Made by a program: the position numbers and the translations under genes
Notes under the pieces: generated by a model
Told to the model about the DNA's origin: nothing
What the model saw: the letters and a program-made list of their open reading frames with translations, nothing else
Databases searched by the model: none
Shown here: positions 22,451 to 31,065 of the stretch, piece by piece
Numbering within the stretch: position 1 is the first letter of the stretch
How the letters are laid out: each line of letters starts with the position of its first letter
NCBI GenBank assembly: GCA_017992175.1
Contig: JAGOPD010000002.1
Coordinates: forward strand, 1-41,546
Length of the DNA stretch: 41,546 bases
Origin: Candidatus Saccharicenans sp.
GTDB lineage: Bacteria > Acidobacteriota > Aminicenantia > Aminicenantales > Saccharicenantaceae
Direction of reading: 5' to 3'

Positions 22451-24346
22451 ATGAAAAAGTTAATAAAGTCAAAAGCAGGCTGGAGCTTGATTTTAACAGT
22501 TATCATCAGTCTATCCTGGTTGTCCGGGAAAGATCCGGCCTCAGATGAAAAACTACCGGTAGCCTTAAAAGCTGGCCAGGAAAAAGCTGGCAGCTGGTGG
22601 ATGAAACAAACAGCCCTGTCGGCTGACGGACGGTTAATCAGCCTCCGGACAAAAAGGTGGTGGAAAAATGCCCTGAATTTAAAAACCGGCGAAAGTTATC
22701 TGATCCCGGAAAAAGGTGAAGCTAAGGACAGAATGATGATCAGGGCTGAAAGCTATAAAGGGGAGGATGGCCGTCTGACTGAGGGACTGGTCTGGATCAT
22801 TGATGATGATGGTAACGGCAGCCTGGCCACCGGCGGCGATTATAGCCAGGACTGCTACCTTTATGATCTTAACCGTGATGGACTGGCTGAAGTCATGGTT
22901 GATTATGCCGATGAAAATGGAGACGGCCAGGCAGATTATATGGAGATCAGGTTTTATGACCGCGGTTATCTCAGCCGGGTCTGGGGCGGTTATGATTATG
23001 AAAATATAGGCGAGATTTTTAAATATGAAACACCGCTTGATTTGCTTTCAGGTAAGTTCCTGGAAAACTTAGCTGGCGATAAATTATATTTTAAAAATAT
23101 CTTTAACCCCTTAACCGGCAGCTTCTGGCCGGCTGACATTTGCCCCGAAAGCAGTTATGATTTAAACCAGGATGGACTCAGCGATCTCATCATTCGCAGC
23201 CAGGTGCAATCAGCCGGCGATAAGAATAATTTTATTAAGGCGATAAATAACTGGTCAAAAGACCTGAGGGAGCCAGTTATCAGAAGTCTGGAAGCCAGTT
23301 TTGACCTGTCAGGGGAAAATAACCAGGAAAAACTTTTTGATTATGATTTTAGCTTGATTCAGTCTGGCCAGCTGACTTTTGATTTAAAACTGTTCAGGAG
23401 TTATTCTGCCTGGAGACGGCCTCCCCAGGAAGTCTATTTTGTCCCCAGGGAAGATTTGAAGAAATTAGTTTATTCTTATCAACCAGAGGCCGCTGGTTTT
23501 TCCTGGAGGGAATATTCAGATGACCTGCTCGGCGGCCCGGCTTCTACTCTGGAAACTCGGGGCCAGGGAATTGGCTGGCTGCCAGAGAGAGTCATCTTGC
23601 CAGGAACTTCTTCTTTTATTCAGAAGTGGAATATCAGGAGAGAAATTGCCCGCCATCTAAACGGACCGGTTGAGTTTTATTATAGCCAGCTTGACCAGAA
23701 GATTCATTTATTTGGCTCAAAGGAAGGCTGGTGTCAGTTCGGTTACCTGGCTGGCTGTCCTGGACTTGGGGAGATCCGTTATTTTGATACCGATGATGAC
23801 GGTTTTTATGACCGGGAGGAAATTTATTTGATAAATAGCTCCAGGCCGGTTCTGGTTATTTCTCCAGACGAACCCCGGGCTAAGAAAATTCCCTTCGATT
23901 TTTCTCAGCTTCAGGAATTTTATAGAAGGGAAGTCCTGCCGGCCGCTCTGGACCGGGATGACAGGTTGCTTCAAGCCATGAAAGAGGTCTATCAATATGA
24001 ACCTCCAGCCGGCCTGCTGGAAGAAATCGAAAAGGTTAACGGGAGCGAGAAACGTTATCTCCTTGATATTTATTGTCTTCTATATTTTATAAATCTTCGT
24101 GATCATTTTTTAACTCTGGCCAACCAGGTCCTTTTTCAGCCGGGCTTCCGTGGCGGCAGTGGTCAATGGCCTGGTGATCTTAATCCAGCCATTATCCGCA
24201 GTCCGAGAGAGGTTAGTTCTTTTTTAAAGTCGGATATTGCCTGGCAGCTGGCCGGTTTGCTCAGCCGGCTGGACCGGGCCTGGAGTCAGGTGGACGACGG
24301 TTCGGTTATAGAAGTGCTCAAAGAAATAAAGAAGCTGAAATTATGA
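22451..24346 (+). CDS. Exported protein of unknown function with five EF-hand-like Asp-rich loops
   Basis: I do not recognise a named family for this 631-residue protein. It begins with a signal peptide (KKLIKSKAGWSLILTVIISL, cleaved around residue 25). Five Asp-rich loops of the DxDxDG type occur at about residues 118-123 (DDDGNG), 139-147 (DLNRDGLAE), 154-165 (DENGDGQADYME), 237-245 (DLNQDGLSD) and 446-457 (DTDDDGFYDREE). These resemble the calcium loops of EF-hand, dockerin or FG-GAP-like repeats, so calcium binding is likely. The C-terminal 160 residues are predicted helical by composition and lack such loops. No catalytic motif is evident. It is divergent from the amino-sugar operon, so a shared regulator is possible. 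The Shine-Dalgarno is weak, but the signal peptide supports ATG 22451. Confidence 0.75.
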   Translation: MKKLIKSKAGWSLILTVIISLSWLSGKDPASDEKLPVALKAGQEKAGSWWMKQTALSADGRLISLRTKRWWKNALNLKTGESYLIPEKGEAKDRMMIRAESYKGEDGRLTEGLVWIIDDDGNGSLATGGDYSQDCYLYDLNRDGLAEVMVDYADENGDGQADYMEIRFYDRGYLSRVWGGYDYENIGEIFKYETPLDLLSGKFLENLAGDKLYFKNIFNPLTGSFWPADICPESSYDLNQDGLSDLIIRSQVQSAGDKNNFIKAINNWSKDLREPVIRSLEASFDLSGENNQEKLFDYDFSLIQSGQLTFDLKLFRSYSAWRRPPQEVYFVPREDLKKLVYSYQPEAAGFSWREYSDDLLGGPASTLETRGQGIGWLPERVILPGTSSFIQKWNIRREIARHLNGPVEFYYSQLDQKIHLFGSKEGWCQFGYLAGCPGLGEIRYFDTDDDGFYDREEIYLINSSRPVLVISPDEPRAKKIPFDFSQLQEFYRREVLPAALDRDDRLLQAMKEVYQYEPPAGLLEEIEKVNGSEKRYLLDIYCLLYFINLRDHFLTLANQVLFQPGFRGGSGQWPGDLNPAIIRSPREVSSFLKSDIAWQLAGLLSRLDRAWSQVDDGSVIEVLKEIKKLKL

Positions 24347-24428
24347 GCCAGGCCGGCTACCGGCTGCGAAGCTGAGGCCAGACCGGTTGGAGCGAGGCCT
24401 TTCTTTCCCGGATCTGTTCATTTTTCTC

Positions 24429-25313
24429 TTAGCCAGCTTGATTGGCCTTAAATCCCTTGCCGAGGACTTCATAGGTGTCATTGACAATGACAAAGGCCTC
24501 AGGATCTGTTCTCCGGATAAAGCTCTTGAGTTCAGCTAACTGCTTGCGGTGAATTACTGTAATTATTATTTCACCATCGCGGTTAAGATAAAGAGAACGG
24601 GACTTGAGGGCACTGCCGCTTCGGTCCAGCTGATGCAGAATGAAATCAGCAATTAGTTCCGGCTGGCTGGAAGTAATAATAACCAGTTTAGAAAAATTCC
24701 AGCCTTCGAGTACCAGGTCAATGACCCGGGAAGAAATAAAAAGAACAATATAACCATAAAGCGGTGCCTCCAGCTGCCTGAAAACCAGACCCGAAGCCGA
24801 GATGATGATAAAATCGGTGATCATGATTCCCATGCCAACGGAGACCCCGAGGTATTTGTTGAGGATCAGGCCGATGACATCGGAGCCGCCAGTTGAAGCT
24901 TCCCCTCTAAAGACCAGTCCCAGTCCAAGCCCCAGAAGGAGCCCGCCATAAATCGAGGCCAGCAACATGTTCTCAGTGCCTTTTGGCCAGTTAAGAACCT
25001 GGTTAAAGAAATCAATCAAAAGAGAAGATGACAGCATGCCGGCCAGGGTGGTAAAGACATATTTCCGGCTGAGGAATCTATAACTGATCAGAAGAACAGG
25101 AATATTCAAAACAATGATTACCAGGCCGACTGGCAAATGGAACAGATAGTTGAGCATGATGGAAATGCCGGACAGGCCGCCTGGCACTAAGTGGAAAGGA
25201 ATCAGGAATAAGGCATAACCGATGCCCATGATGATTGAGCCGGACAAAATCAATAAAGAATCCAGCCCCAATCTTTTTATGATTGTCCGGTCAGAAAAAT
25301 TTATTTTTTTCAT
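24429..25313 (-). CDS. YitT family membrane protein (DUF161 plus DUF2179)
   Basis: The 294-residue protein has about five hydrophobic segments between residues 18 and 195: LLILSGSIIMGIGYALFLIP, GGLSGISIMLNYLF, VGLVIIVLNIPVLLISYRFL, IYGGLLLGLGLGLVFRGEAS and YGYIVLFISSRVIDLVLEG. The conserved STGGSDVIGLIL follows the GLGLGLVFR segment. A soluble DUF2179 domain occupies about residues 205-285 (KLVIITSSQPELIADFIL; EIIITVIHRKQLAELK; PEAFVIVNDTYEVLGKGF). YitT proteins are widespread and their transport role is unproved. It stands alone on the minus strand between two plus-strand genes and has a TTGACA promoter. Family assignment is firm; function is open. Confidence 0.92.
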   Translation of the reverse strand: MKKINFSDRTIIKRLGLDSLLILSGSIIMGIGYALFLIPFHLVPGGLSGISIMLNYLFHLPVGLVIIVLNIPVLLISYRFLSRKYVFTTLAGMLSSSLLIDFFNQVLNWPKGTENMLLASIYGGLLLGLGLGLVFRGEASTGGSDVIGLILNKYLGVSVGMGIMITDFIIISASGLVFRQLEAPLYGYIVLFISSRVIDLVLEGWNFSKLVIITSSQPELIADFILHQLDRSGSALKSRSLYLNRDGEIIITVIHRKQLAELKSFIRRTDPEAFVIVNDTYEVLGKGFKANQAG

Positions 25314-25341
25314 TTTGGCCCTGCCGCTAAAGATTTGATGT

Positions 25342-25370
25342 TTTTTATCATTTTACTTATTGTCTGTCAA
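25342..25370 (-). promoter_or_regulatory. Promoter of the YitT family gene
   Basis: On the minus strand, consensus -35 TTGACA (25370-25365), 17-base spacer and -10 TAAAAA (25347-25342). Divergent from the MFS promoter 33 bases away. Confidence 0.6.
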
Positions 25371-25402
25371 ACCAGCCTGTTCTTCATACTGATTGACCAG
25401 GG

Positions 25403-25431
25403 TTTACAAACCGGCGGATTTGGGTTATTAA
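25403..25431 (+). promoter_or_regulatory. Promoter of the MFS transporter/nitroreductase unit
   Basis: -35 TTTACA (25403-25408), 17-base spacer and -10 TATTAA (25426-25431), about 40 bases before the MFS start codon. Confidence 0.55.
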
Positions 25432-25471
25432 AATACTTTAATCCTGACAGAACTAAGGCAAAGTGTAGAGC

Positions 25472-26674
25472 ATGGTCGAATTAAATCAGGGCAAAAAGTC
25501 CGCTCGCTTCTGGACTCTGGATTTTGTCCTGGGCGTTTCAGCCTATTTTTTTCTTTATCTGGCCATCAGCCTGTTTTTTATTCTGCCCCTTTTTTTAAAA
25601 CAGTTTAATCCCAGAACGGCCCAGATCGGCCTGATTATGGGTATCCACAGTGTTACCGCCATTTTAATCCGGCCTTTTTTCGGTCACTTGATTGACCGGC
25701 GAGGGGGGAAGAGAATTTCAGTCTTCGGCTTGCTTATCTTAATTGGAGTTATTCCCTTTTTTCATCTGGTCAGGGATGCCGGCTATTTGCCGGTAATTCT
25801 AAGGTCTGTCATGGGTCTGGGCTGGGGTATTAGCATGACCGCTAATATTGCCATGTGCACCGACTTGGCTCCGGTCGAGAGTGTGGCCAGGTCAATTGGC
25901 ATTGTGGGGGTGGCCGGCTTGATTGCCAATGCAGTTGGTCCCTCTCTGGGCGAAGAAATAATCAACCGCTGGGGCTTTCCCTGGCTGGTCAATTCGGCCC
26001 TGATCTGCCTGGTCATATCCTTAATTCTGATCTTGATCACTAAAGAGCTGCCCCGGGAAGAGCTGGAAGAAGACTTAACTCCTGGCGGCCGGCAAACTGA
26101 CTGGAAATATGCCACCTGGCTCATTTTGCTCTTTATCGGCTTGATGCCCGTTGTCCACGGCTCGGTCAGGGGAGCTATGATTTATTTTATGCCGCTTTTA
26201 GTCAATTCTCTTAACCTTGGCCGGGTTGGTCCTTTTTTCATTGTTTTTTCAGTCGCGGCAATTCTCTCCCGTTTCCGGTTTGGCGGAATCTCTGATCAAT
26301 ATGGACGCAAGAAGGTGGTTTTTCTTTCGGCTTTGTTAATCGTCTTTAACCTTTTTTTAATCTCCAGAATCAACAGTCAGTGGCTCCTGCTGACCACCGG
26401 CTTTCTGGGGGGCCTTGGTCAGGGGTTAATCTTTCCGGCTCTGAGCGCCTACCTGATCGATTTCATGGGCCGCGGCAATAAAGGTCTGGCCATCAGTCTT
26501 TATAATTCTTTATTTGACGTCGGCATGGGATTCGGCTCAATCTTTTATGGCTGGGTCTCCGAGCTGGTCGGCCTGAAGCAAATGTATCTGGCCGCCGGGC
26601 TCTTCTTGCTGGCCGTCAATTTGGTTTTTAATTTTATAGCGCCTGAGCCAGGTCAATCAAAAAAAACTGCTTGA
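25472..26674 (+). CDS. Major facilitator superfamily transporter
   Basis: The 400-residue protein has twelve likely membrane segments in two halves. The loop 2-3 signature of MFS is visible as GHLIDRRGGKRISVFG, and repeated after the sixth segment as GGISDQYGRKKVVFLS. Helix 4 holds GLGWGISMTANIAMC, and the hydrophilic centre (ELPREELEEDLTPGG) separates the halves. It most resembles sugar or drug exporters of the YhhS/arabinose-efflux branch, but the substrate cannot be read. The ATG at 25472 has only a weak Shine-Dalgarno. The nitroreductase gene follows 13 bases later, so export and reduction of a related toxic compound is possible but unproved. Confidence 0.88.
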   Translation: MVELNQGKKSARFWTLDFVLGVSAYFFLYLAISLFFILPLFLKQFNPRTAQIGLIMGIHSVTAILIRPFFGHLIDRRGGKRISVFGLLILIGVIPFFHLVRDAGYLPVILRSVMGLGWGISMTANIAMCTDLAPVESVARSIGIVGVAGLIANAVGPSLGEEIINRWGFPWLVNSALICLVISLILILITKELPREELEEDLTPGGRQTDWKYATWLILLFIGLMPVVHGSVRGAMIYFMPLLVNSLNLGRVGPFFIVFSVAAILSRFRFGGISDQYGRKKVVFLSALLIVFNLFLISRINSQWLLLTTGFLGGLGQGLIFPALSAYLIDFMGRGNKGLAISLYNSLFDVGMGFGSIFYGWVSELVGLKQMYLAAGLFLLAVNLVFNFIAPEPGQSKKTA

Positions 26675-26687
26675 AGAGGAGGTCCAA

Positions 26688-27296
26688 ATGGAAGACCTGA
26701 TGAGTTTAATCAGGAAAAGAAGGACAATCAGACAGTTTCAACCGGCGGAGGTGCCGCTTGATCTCCTGTTTAAATTAACTGATCTGGGGCGCCTGGCGCC
26801 CTCGGCCTCCAACCTTCAACCGCTGGAGTTTTTGGCCGTTAATGATGGAGAAATCAGGAAGCAAGTGTTTTCCTGTTTGCGCTGGGCAGCCTATATAAAT
26901 CCTGCCGGTGATCCTAAGCCAGGTCAGGAACCGGCCGCTTATATCATCATTCTGGTTAATACTCAGATCAGGACTAAAGGGTTTGAGTATGATGTCGGGG
27001 CGGCGGCTGAAAACATAATTCTCGGAGCTATGTCTGCCGGCCTGGGCTGCTGCTGGCTTATTTCCGTTGACCGTGACCGGCTCCAGCCCGTTCTAAAACT
27101 GCCGGAGGCGCTCAAAATTGACTCGGTTATTGCCCTTGGTTATCCGGCCGAACAACCAGTAGCTGAAGAATATTCTGGCTCAGTTAAGTACTGGAAGGAT
27201 GAGGCTGGCTGTCTTCATGTGCCCAAACGGAGCCTGAAGGATGTTAGCCACCTTAATTTTTATGGACAGAAATTCCCTGATAACCTGAAAGTTTAA
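26688..27296 (+). CDS. Nitroreductase family FMN-dependent oxidoreductase
   Basis: The 202-residue protein starts with the nitroreductase pattern MEDLMSLIRKRRTIRQFQ (FMN phosphate contact via Arg-Arg). LAPSASNLQPLEFLAV (residues 36-51) and DVGAAAENIILGAMSAGLGC follow, the latter corresponding to the FMN and dimer helix. The C-terminal IDSVIALGYPAE is also typical. It would reduce nitro, quinone or flavin substrates with NAD(P)H; the actual substrate is unknown. Ribosome site AGAGGAGG lies upstream of ATG 26688. It is co-directional with the MFS gene (13-base gap). Its stop codon overlaps the stop of the convergent tldE-like gene by two bases, leaving no space for a terminator between them. 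Confidence 0.9.
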   Translation: MEDLMSLIRKRRTIRQFQPAEVPLDLLFKLTDLGRLAPSASNLQPLEFLAVNDGEIRKQVFSCLRWAAYINPAGDPKPGQEPAAYIIILVNTQIRTKGFEYDVGAAAENIILGAMSAGLGCCWLISVDRDRLQPVLKLPEALKIDSVIALGYPAEQPVAEEYSGSVKYWKDEAGCLHVPKRSLKDVSHLNFYGQKFPDNLKV

Positions 27297-28642
27297 AGAC
27301 CAGCCACTGTCATTTCGGCCACCTTGATGGTCGGTCCGCTGAACTGGCTATAAAAATTAAGATCAGAGCCGGTCATCTCTATTGACTTCAATATTTTGCC
27401 CAGATTGCCCGAAACCGTGATCCCGGATACCGGAAAAGTAATCTGGCCATCTTCAATCCACAGGCCGAAGGCTCCGCGGGAGATATCTCCGGTCACCGGA
27501 TTAAGCCCGTGACCAATCGTTCTGGTCAGCAGCAAGCCTTTGGGGGTAGAGCTGATAATTTGTTCAGGTGAAACTGAACCAGGCTGGAGATAAAAATTGT
27601 TTGGCCCGATACCGTTTTCATCAGCATTGCCGGTGGAAGCCAGGCCGAGTTTCCGGCCGGCATAGGTATCGCACAGAAAGTTCTTTAAAAATCCGGAGTC
27701 AATAACCAGCGTGGTCTGAGCTGGAACTCCTTCAGCATCAAACGGCTTTGAACCGAGTTTGCCGGGCAACAGGCCGTCGTCAATTATTCTGAGAGCCTTA
27801 TCTCCCACCCTGTCTCCAAGCCTGTCCGCCAGAAAAGAGGCTTTCTGGTAAACAGCCTGACCGGAGACACATTGAAAAAGAAAAGCCAGCAGCCAGGAGG
27901 TCATCAGCGGTTCAAAAATAACTGGAACGGTCTGGGTTTTTACCTGACGGGAATTTAGCTGGCGGACTGTTCGGCTAAGCGCTTCTTTAGCTACTTCCTG
28001 GGGCGAAGCCAGGTCTTTTAGATGGCGGGCAGAGGAAAGCCAGTAATCTTCGACCAGCTGGTCACCCTGGCCGGCCTGCAGGCCCAGGCTCAAGCTGGCG
28101 TAGGTCTCATCGTATTCACCACTAAATCCATTGGAGCTGACCAGAATGTTCTTGAGTTCGTTGGTCACAAAACTGGCTCCAAAGGAATTAGTTAGGCGCC
28201 GGTCGGCCAGGCCAATTTTTTCTGTCTCCAGGGCCAGTTCTATCTTTTTCTCAGGCTTTAATTCAGTCAGGGCTGGGTCAGAGAGTTTTAGCGACAATTC
28301 GTCAACTTTATACCTGGGACGCTCGGGTAGTCCAGCCAATTGATCAGGCTGAGTCAAGGCTGCCCTTTTTATAGCCCTGTCCACTAAAGAAAAAAGAGCT
28401 GGCCGGGAGAGGTCAGAGGTGCTGAAAGAAGCTTTCCTTTTTTCCTTAAAAACCCGGATGGAGCAATACTTAGAACCGGCTTCGACCAGGTTTTCTATCT
28501 GTCCCAGACGGACTGTAACTTCGAACGTGCGCCCATCATAGATAGTGACCTCGATTTCGTCGGCCCCTTTTTTGAGTCCAGTCTCGACCAGTTCATCGGC
28601 CAGCAATCTCAGATCATTATTTTTCTTGCTTCGGATCTTCAT
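27293..28642 (-). CDS. tldE: TldE/PmbA family subunit of the TldD/TldE metalloprotease
   Basis: The 449-residue protein belongs to the TldD/PmbA superfamily: ADEIEVTIYDGRTFEVTVR in the N-terminal domain, then SIRVFKEKRKASFSTSDLSR. In the C-terminal domain VIDSGFLKNFLCDTYAGRKL, TSTGNADENG-like LASTGNADENGIGPNNFYL, and GSDLNFYSQFSGPTIKV appear. It lacks an HExxxH motif, as expected for TldE, the non-catalytic partner of TldD. In E. coli the heterodimer degrades unfolded or modified peptides, matures microcin B17 and destroys CcdA. Its ATG overlaps the end of tldD by four bases (ATGA), so translation is coupled. Downstream it collides with the nitroreductase gene. No peptide substrate gene is seen nearby. 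Confidence 0.9.
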   Translation of the reverse strand: MKIRSKKNNDLRLLADELVETGLKKGADEIEVTIYDGRTFEVTVRLGQIENLVEAGSKYCSIRVFKEKRKASFSTSDLSRPALFSLVDRAIKRAALTQPDQLAGLPERPRYKVDELSLKLSDPALTELKPEKKIELALETEKIGLADRRLTNSFGASFVTNELKNILVSSNGFSGEYDETYASLSLGLQAGQGDQLVEDYWLSSARHLKDLASPQEVAKEALSRTVRQLNSRQVKTQTVPVIFEPLMTSWLLAFLFQCVSGQAVYQKASFLADRLGDRVGDKALRIIDDGLLPGKLGSKPFDAEGVPAQTTLVIDSGFLKNFLCDTYAGRKLGLASTGNADENGIGPNNFYLQPGSVSPEQIISSTPKGLLLTRTIGHGLNPVTGDISRGAFGLWIEDGQITFPVSGITVSGNLGKILKSIEMTGSDLNFYSQFSGPTIKVAEMTVAGL

Positions 28643-30078
28643 GACTTACCTCCGATGGTCAGGCCGCCAACTTTCATCGTCGGACAGCCATCGTTGACAG
28701 GGACCCACTGACCCTCCTTGCCGCAGGTGGCGGTTTGCAAGCCAAATTTGAGATCGGAGCCGACCATCTCCACCTTTTGAAGAATATCCAGGTTGGTCCC
28801 GATTAAAGTTGCCTGTTTGACCGGTCTGGTCAGCCGGCCGTTCTCAATCAGGAATCCTAAGGTAACCGAAAAAGTAAATTTTCCGGAGTCTTCCACCTGA
28901 CCGCCGGATAAACGGCTGACATAAAAGCCTTTTTTGACCGACTGAATTATTTCTTCAGCTGAGTATTTTCCAGGAGCGATATAAGTATTGCTCATTCTGG
29001 GCAGCGGCCAGTTAGTAAAATCCTCCCGGCGTCCATGTCCGTTAGTCTTCTGGCCCATTAATCTGGCCGACAGCTTGTCCTGCAGAAACTGTTTCAGGAC
29101 GCCTGCCTCAACGAGCAGTGTTTTTTCTGGCCAGGTTCCTTCGTCATCAAGATTGTATGAGCCTCGAAAGCCGGGAATAGTCGGATCATCATAAATAGTA
29201 ATCTGTCCTGACGCTACCTGCTGGCCGAGCCTGTCGTAAAAAATAGAAGTTTTCTTTCTGATAAAATCAGCCTCCAGCAGATGGCCAACCGCTTCATGAA
29301 CCAGAACTCCGCTGTGTCCTGGAGATAAAACAACAGGCCACTGACCGGCCGGTGGATCAACTGCCTCGAGGAGCAGGCAGGCTTCCCGGGCTGATTCTTC
29401 GGCAATAGCTTCGGGAGTCAGGGAGTTCCTGAAAAACTCCAGCCCGACCCGGCCCCCGCCTCCATAGTAACCCGATTCCCAGTGTCCCTGCTTTTCGGCT
29501 AAGGTATGAACAACAAGCTTGACCATTGGCCGGCAGTCTTTAACCGACAACCCTTCTGAGTTTAATATCCAGACCTGCTGAGTGGATTCCGCATAAATTA
29601 CCTGAACTTTTTTTACAGCCTGATCAAAATTCAGAGCCGACTGGTAAGCCCGTTTGATCAGGCCGAGTTTTCCCTGAAGAGAAGAAGCTGTGGCCAGCTT
29701 TTTAACTCTACCCACCTGGTTTTTAATTCTTAAAGGCCTGAACTGAAAATCCTGAGGGTGGACCAGGCCGGCACCGGCAATAGCGGCCGCTGATCTGGCT
29801 GCCTCCAGAAGCTTTTCCTGGCTCAGGTCATTTGAATAAGCATAGCCTGTCCGGCCGCCTTTAATCACTCTGATGCCCAGGCCACTGGTCAGGGTTTCAT
29901 CGGTCTCTTTGATTAAATCTTCTTCCATCAGGATCGACAGAGACGTCCGGTACTCAAAGAAGAGATCAGCAAAATCACCGCCCTGACTTAAGGCGGTCAT
30001 CAGCACTTTTTTCAAGAGAGAGGTGCTTAACTGGAAAGGATCCTGGCAGACAGAGTCTGTCACCAATTGTTTGCTCAT
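28639..30078 (-). CDS. tldD: TldD zinc metalloprotease subunit
   Basis: The 479-residue protein carries the catalytic motif HEAVGH (His261, Glu262, His266) inside SGVLVHEAVGHLLEADFI. A C-terminal Cys452 (TATCGKEGQ) is well placed to be the third zinc ligand, as in E. coli TldD, where two His and one Cys bind zinc. GTWPEKTLLVEAGVLKQFL and the final PTMKVGGLTIGG are also typical. With TldE it forms a chamber-like protease that admits unfolded peptides. It is first in a two-gene unit with tldE, overlapping by four bases. The start ATG at 30078 has only a weak Shine-Dalgarno. A possible minus-strand promoter is TTGATT (30140-30135) with CAGAAT (30117-30112), which is weak. Divergent to nadC. Confidence 0.94.
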   Translation of the reverse strand: MSKQLVTDSVCQDPFQLSTSLLKKVLMTALSQGGDFADLFFEYRTSLSILMEEDLIKETDETLTSGLGIRVIKGGRTGYAYSNDLSQEKLLEAARSAAAIAGAGLVHPQDFQFRPLRIKNQVGRVKKLATASSLQGKLGLIKRAYQSALNFDQAVKKVQVIYAESTQQVWILNSEGLSVKDCRPMVKLVVHTLAEKQGHWESGYYGGGGRVGLEFFRNSLTPEAIAEESAREACLLLEAVDPPAGQWPVVLSPGHSGVLVHEAVGHLLEADFIRKKTSIFYDRLGQQVASGQITIYDDPTIPGFRGSYNLDDEGTWPEKTLLVEAGVLKQFLQDKLSARLMGQKTNGHGRREDFTNWPLPRMSNTYIAPGKYSAEEIIQSVKKGFYVSRLSGGQVEDSGKFTFSVTLGFLIENGRLTRPVKQATLIGTNLDILQKVEMVGSDLKFGLQTATCGKEGQWVPVNDGCPTMKVGGLTIGGKS

Positions 30079-30179
30079 ATTAGTTACTGCCCTGAAGAAA
30101 AATTAAAATCAATTCTGGCATAAATTCTGCTAATAATCAAGCCTCCCGCCAGCCCCTGGCTCCAGGCTAAGTTCTTTAA

Positions 30180-30208
30180 TTGACTCACCAGAGAACAATT
30201 CATATAAT
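30180..30208 (+). promoter_or_regulatory. Near-consensus promoter of nadC-nadB, placed against the start codon
   Basis: -35 TTGACT (30180-30185), exactly 17-base spacer, and a perfect -10 TATAAT (30203-30208). Only nine bases separate the -10 from the ATG at 30218, and none of them can act as a ribosome binding site, so the transcript is probably leaderless. Confidence 0.8.
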
Positions 30209-30217
30209 CAACTTCTT

Positions 30218-31054
30218 ATGGCTATGGATGAAAGGAAACTTGACGGTTTAATTGCTCTGGCCCTCGAAGAAGACCTGCCGGCCGGGGACGTTACCACTGA
30301 GGCGATTGTCCCACCCGGGCTGCCAGCTTCGGCCGTCTTTCTGGCTAAAGAAAAGGGTGTGCTGGCTGGCCTTGGGATCGCAGCCAGGGTTATGCAGGCC
30401 GTGGATCCTGACCTCAAATTGTTAAATCCAAGAGAGGACGGTTATCTATTCAGTCCGGGAGAAATCCTGGCTGAAGTCTCGGGCTCAGCGGCCTCGATTT
30501 TAAAAGCTGAACGAACAGCCTTGAATTTTCTGCAGAGATTATCAGGGATTGCGACTTTAACCCGCTCCTTTGTTGAGGCGGTGAGCGGAACAAAAGCCTC
30601 TATTCTTGATACCAGAAAAACAACACCGGGCTGGCGGGCGCTGGAAAAATATGCGGTCAGAGTTGGTGGTGGGAAAAATCATCGAATGAGCTTATCGGAT
30701 ATGGTGCTTATTAAAGATAACCATATCAGGATAGCCGGCGGGATTCCAGCTGCTTTGAAAAAGGCTAAGGAAAAAACAACTCCAGGGCTAAAAATAGAAA
30801 TTGAAGCGACCAATCTCCGGGAAGTAGAGGAAGCTCTGGCGGGCGGAGCTGATCTGATCATGCTTGATAATATGGGATTGGAAATGATCAGACAGGCGGT
30901 CAAGCTGGTCTCTGGCCGTCTGCCGCTGGAGGTGTCGGGTAAGGTTAATCTCAGCACGGTTAGAGATCTGGCTCTCGCCGGAGTTGATTTTATTTCAGTT
31001 GGAGCTCTGACTCATTCTTTCCGGTCGGTTGATATCTCCCTTGAATTTGTTTAA
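30218..31054 (+). CDS. nadC: Nicotinate-nucleotide pyrophosphorylase (carboxylating), quinolinate phosphoribosyltransferase
   Basis: The 278-residue product condenses quinolinate and PRPP to nicotinate mononucleotide with loss of CO2, in de novo NAD synthesis. Diagnostic motifs include LEEDLPAGDVTTEAI (16-30), ERTALNFLQRLSGIATLT, TRKTTPGWRALEKYAVRVGG, GKNHRMSLSDMVLIKDNHI and LPLEVSGKVNLSTVRD followed by GVDFISVGALTHS. Start is ATG 30218 or ATG 30224; both lie before the conserved helix. There is no Shine-Dalgarno, and the promoter ends nine bases upstream. nadB follows after 11 bases, so the pair forms the first-and-third-step NAD operon. nadA is not in the window. Confidence 0.95.
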   Translation: MAMDERKLDGLIALALEEDLPAGDVTTEAIVPPGLPASAVFLAKEKGVLAGLGIAARVMQAVDPDLKLLNPREDGYLFSPGEILAEVSGSAASILKAERTALNFLQRLSGIATLTRSFVEAVSGTKASILDTRKTTPGWRALEKYAVRVGGGKNHRMSLSDMVLIKDNHIRIAGGIPAALKKAKEKTTPGLKIEIEATNLREVEEALAGGADLIMLDNMGLEMIRQAVKLVSGRLPLEVSGKVNLSTVRDLALAGVDFISVGALTHSFRSVDISLEFV

Positions 31055-31065
31055 GAAAGGCAGAC

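Noticed and set aside
24352-24364. Short GCCGG/CCGGC hairpin after the EF-hand-like gene
   Set aside because: Only five base pairs with a three-base loop and no T run, so I do not call it a terminator.
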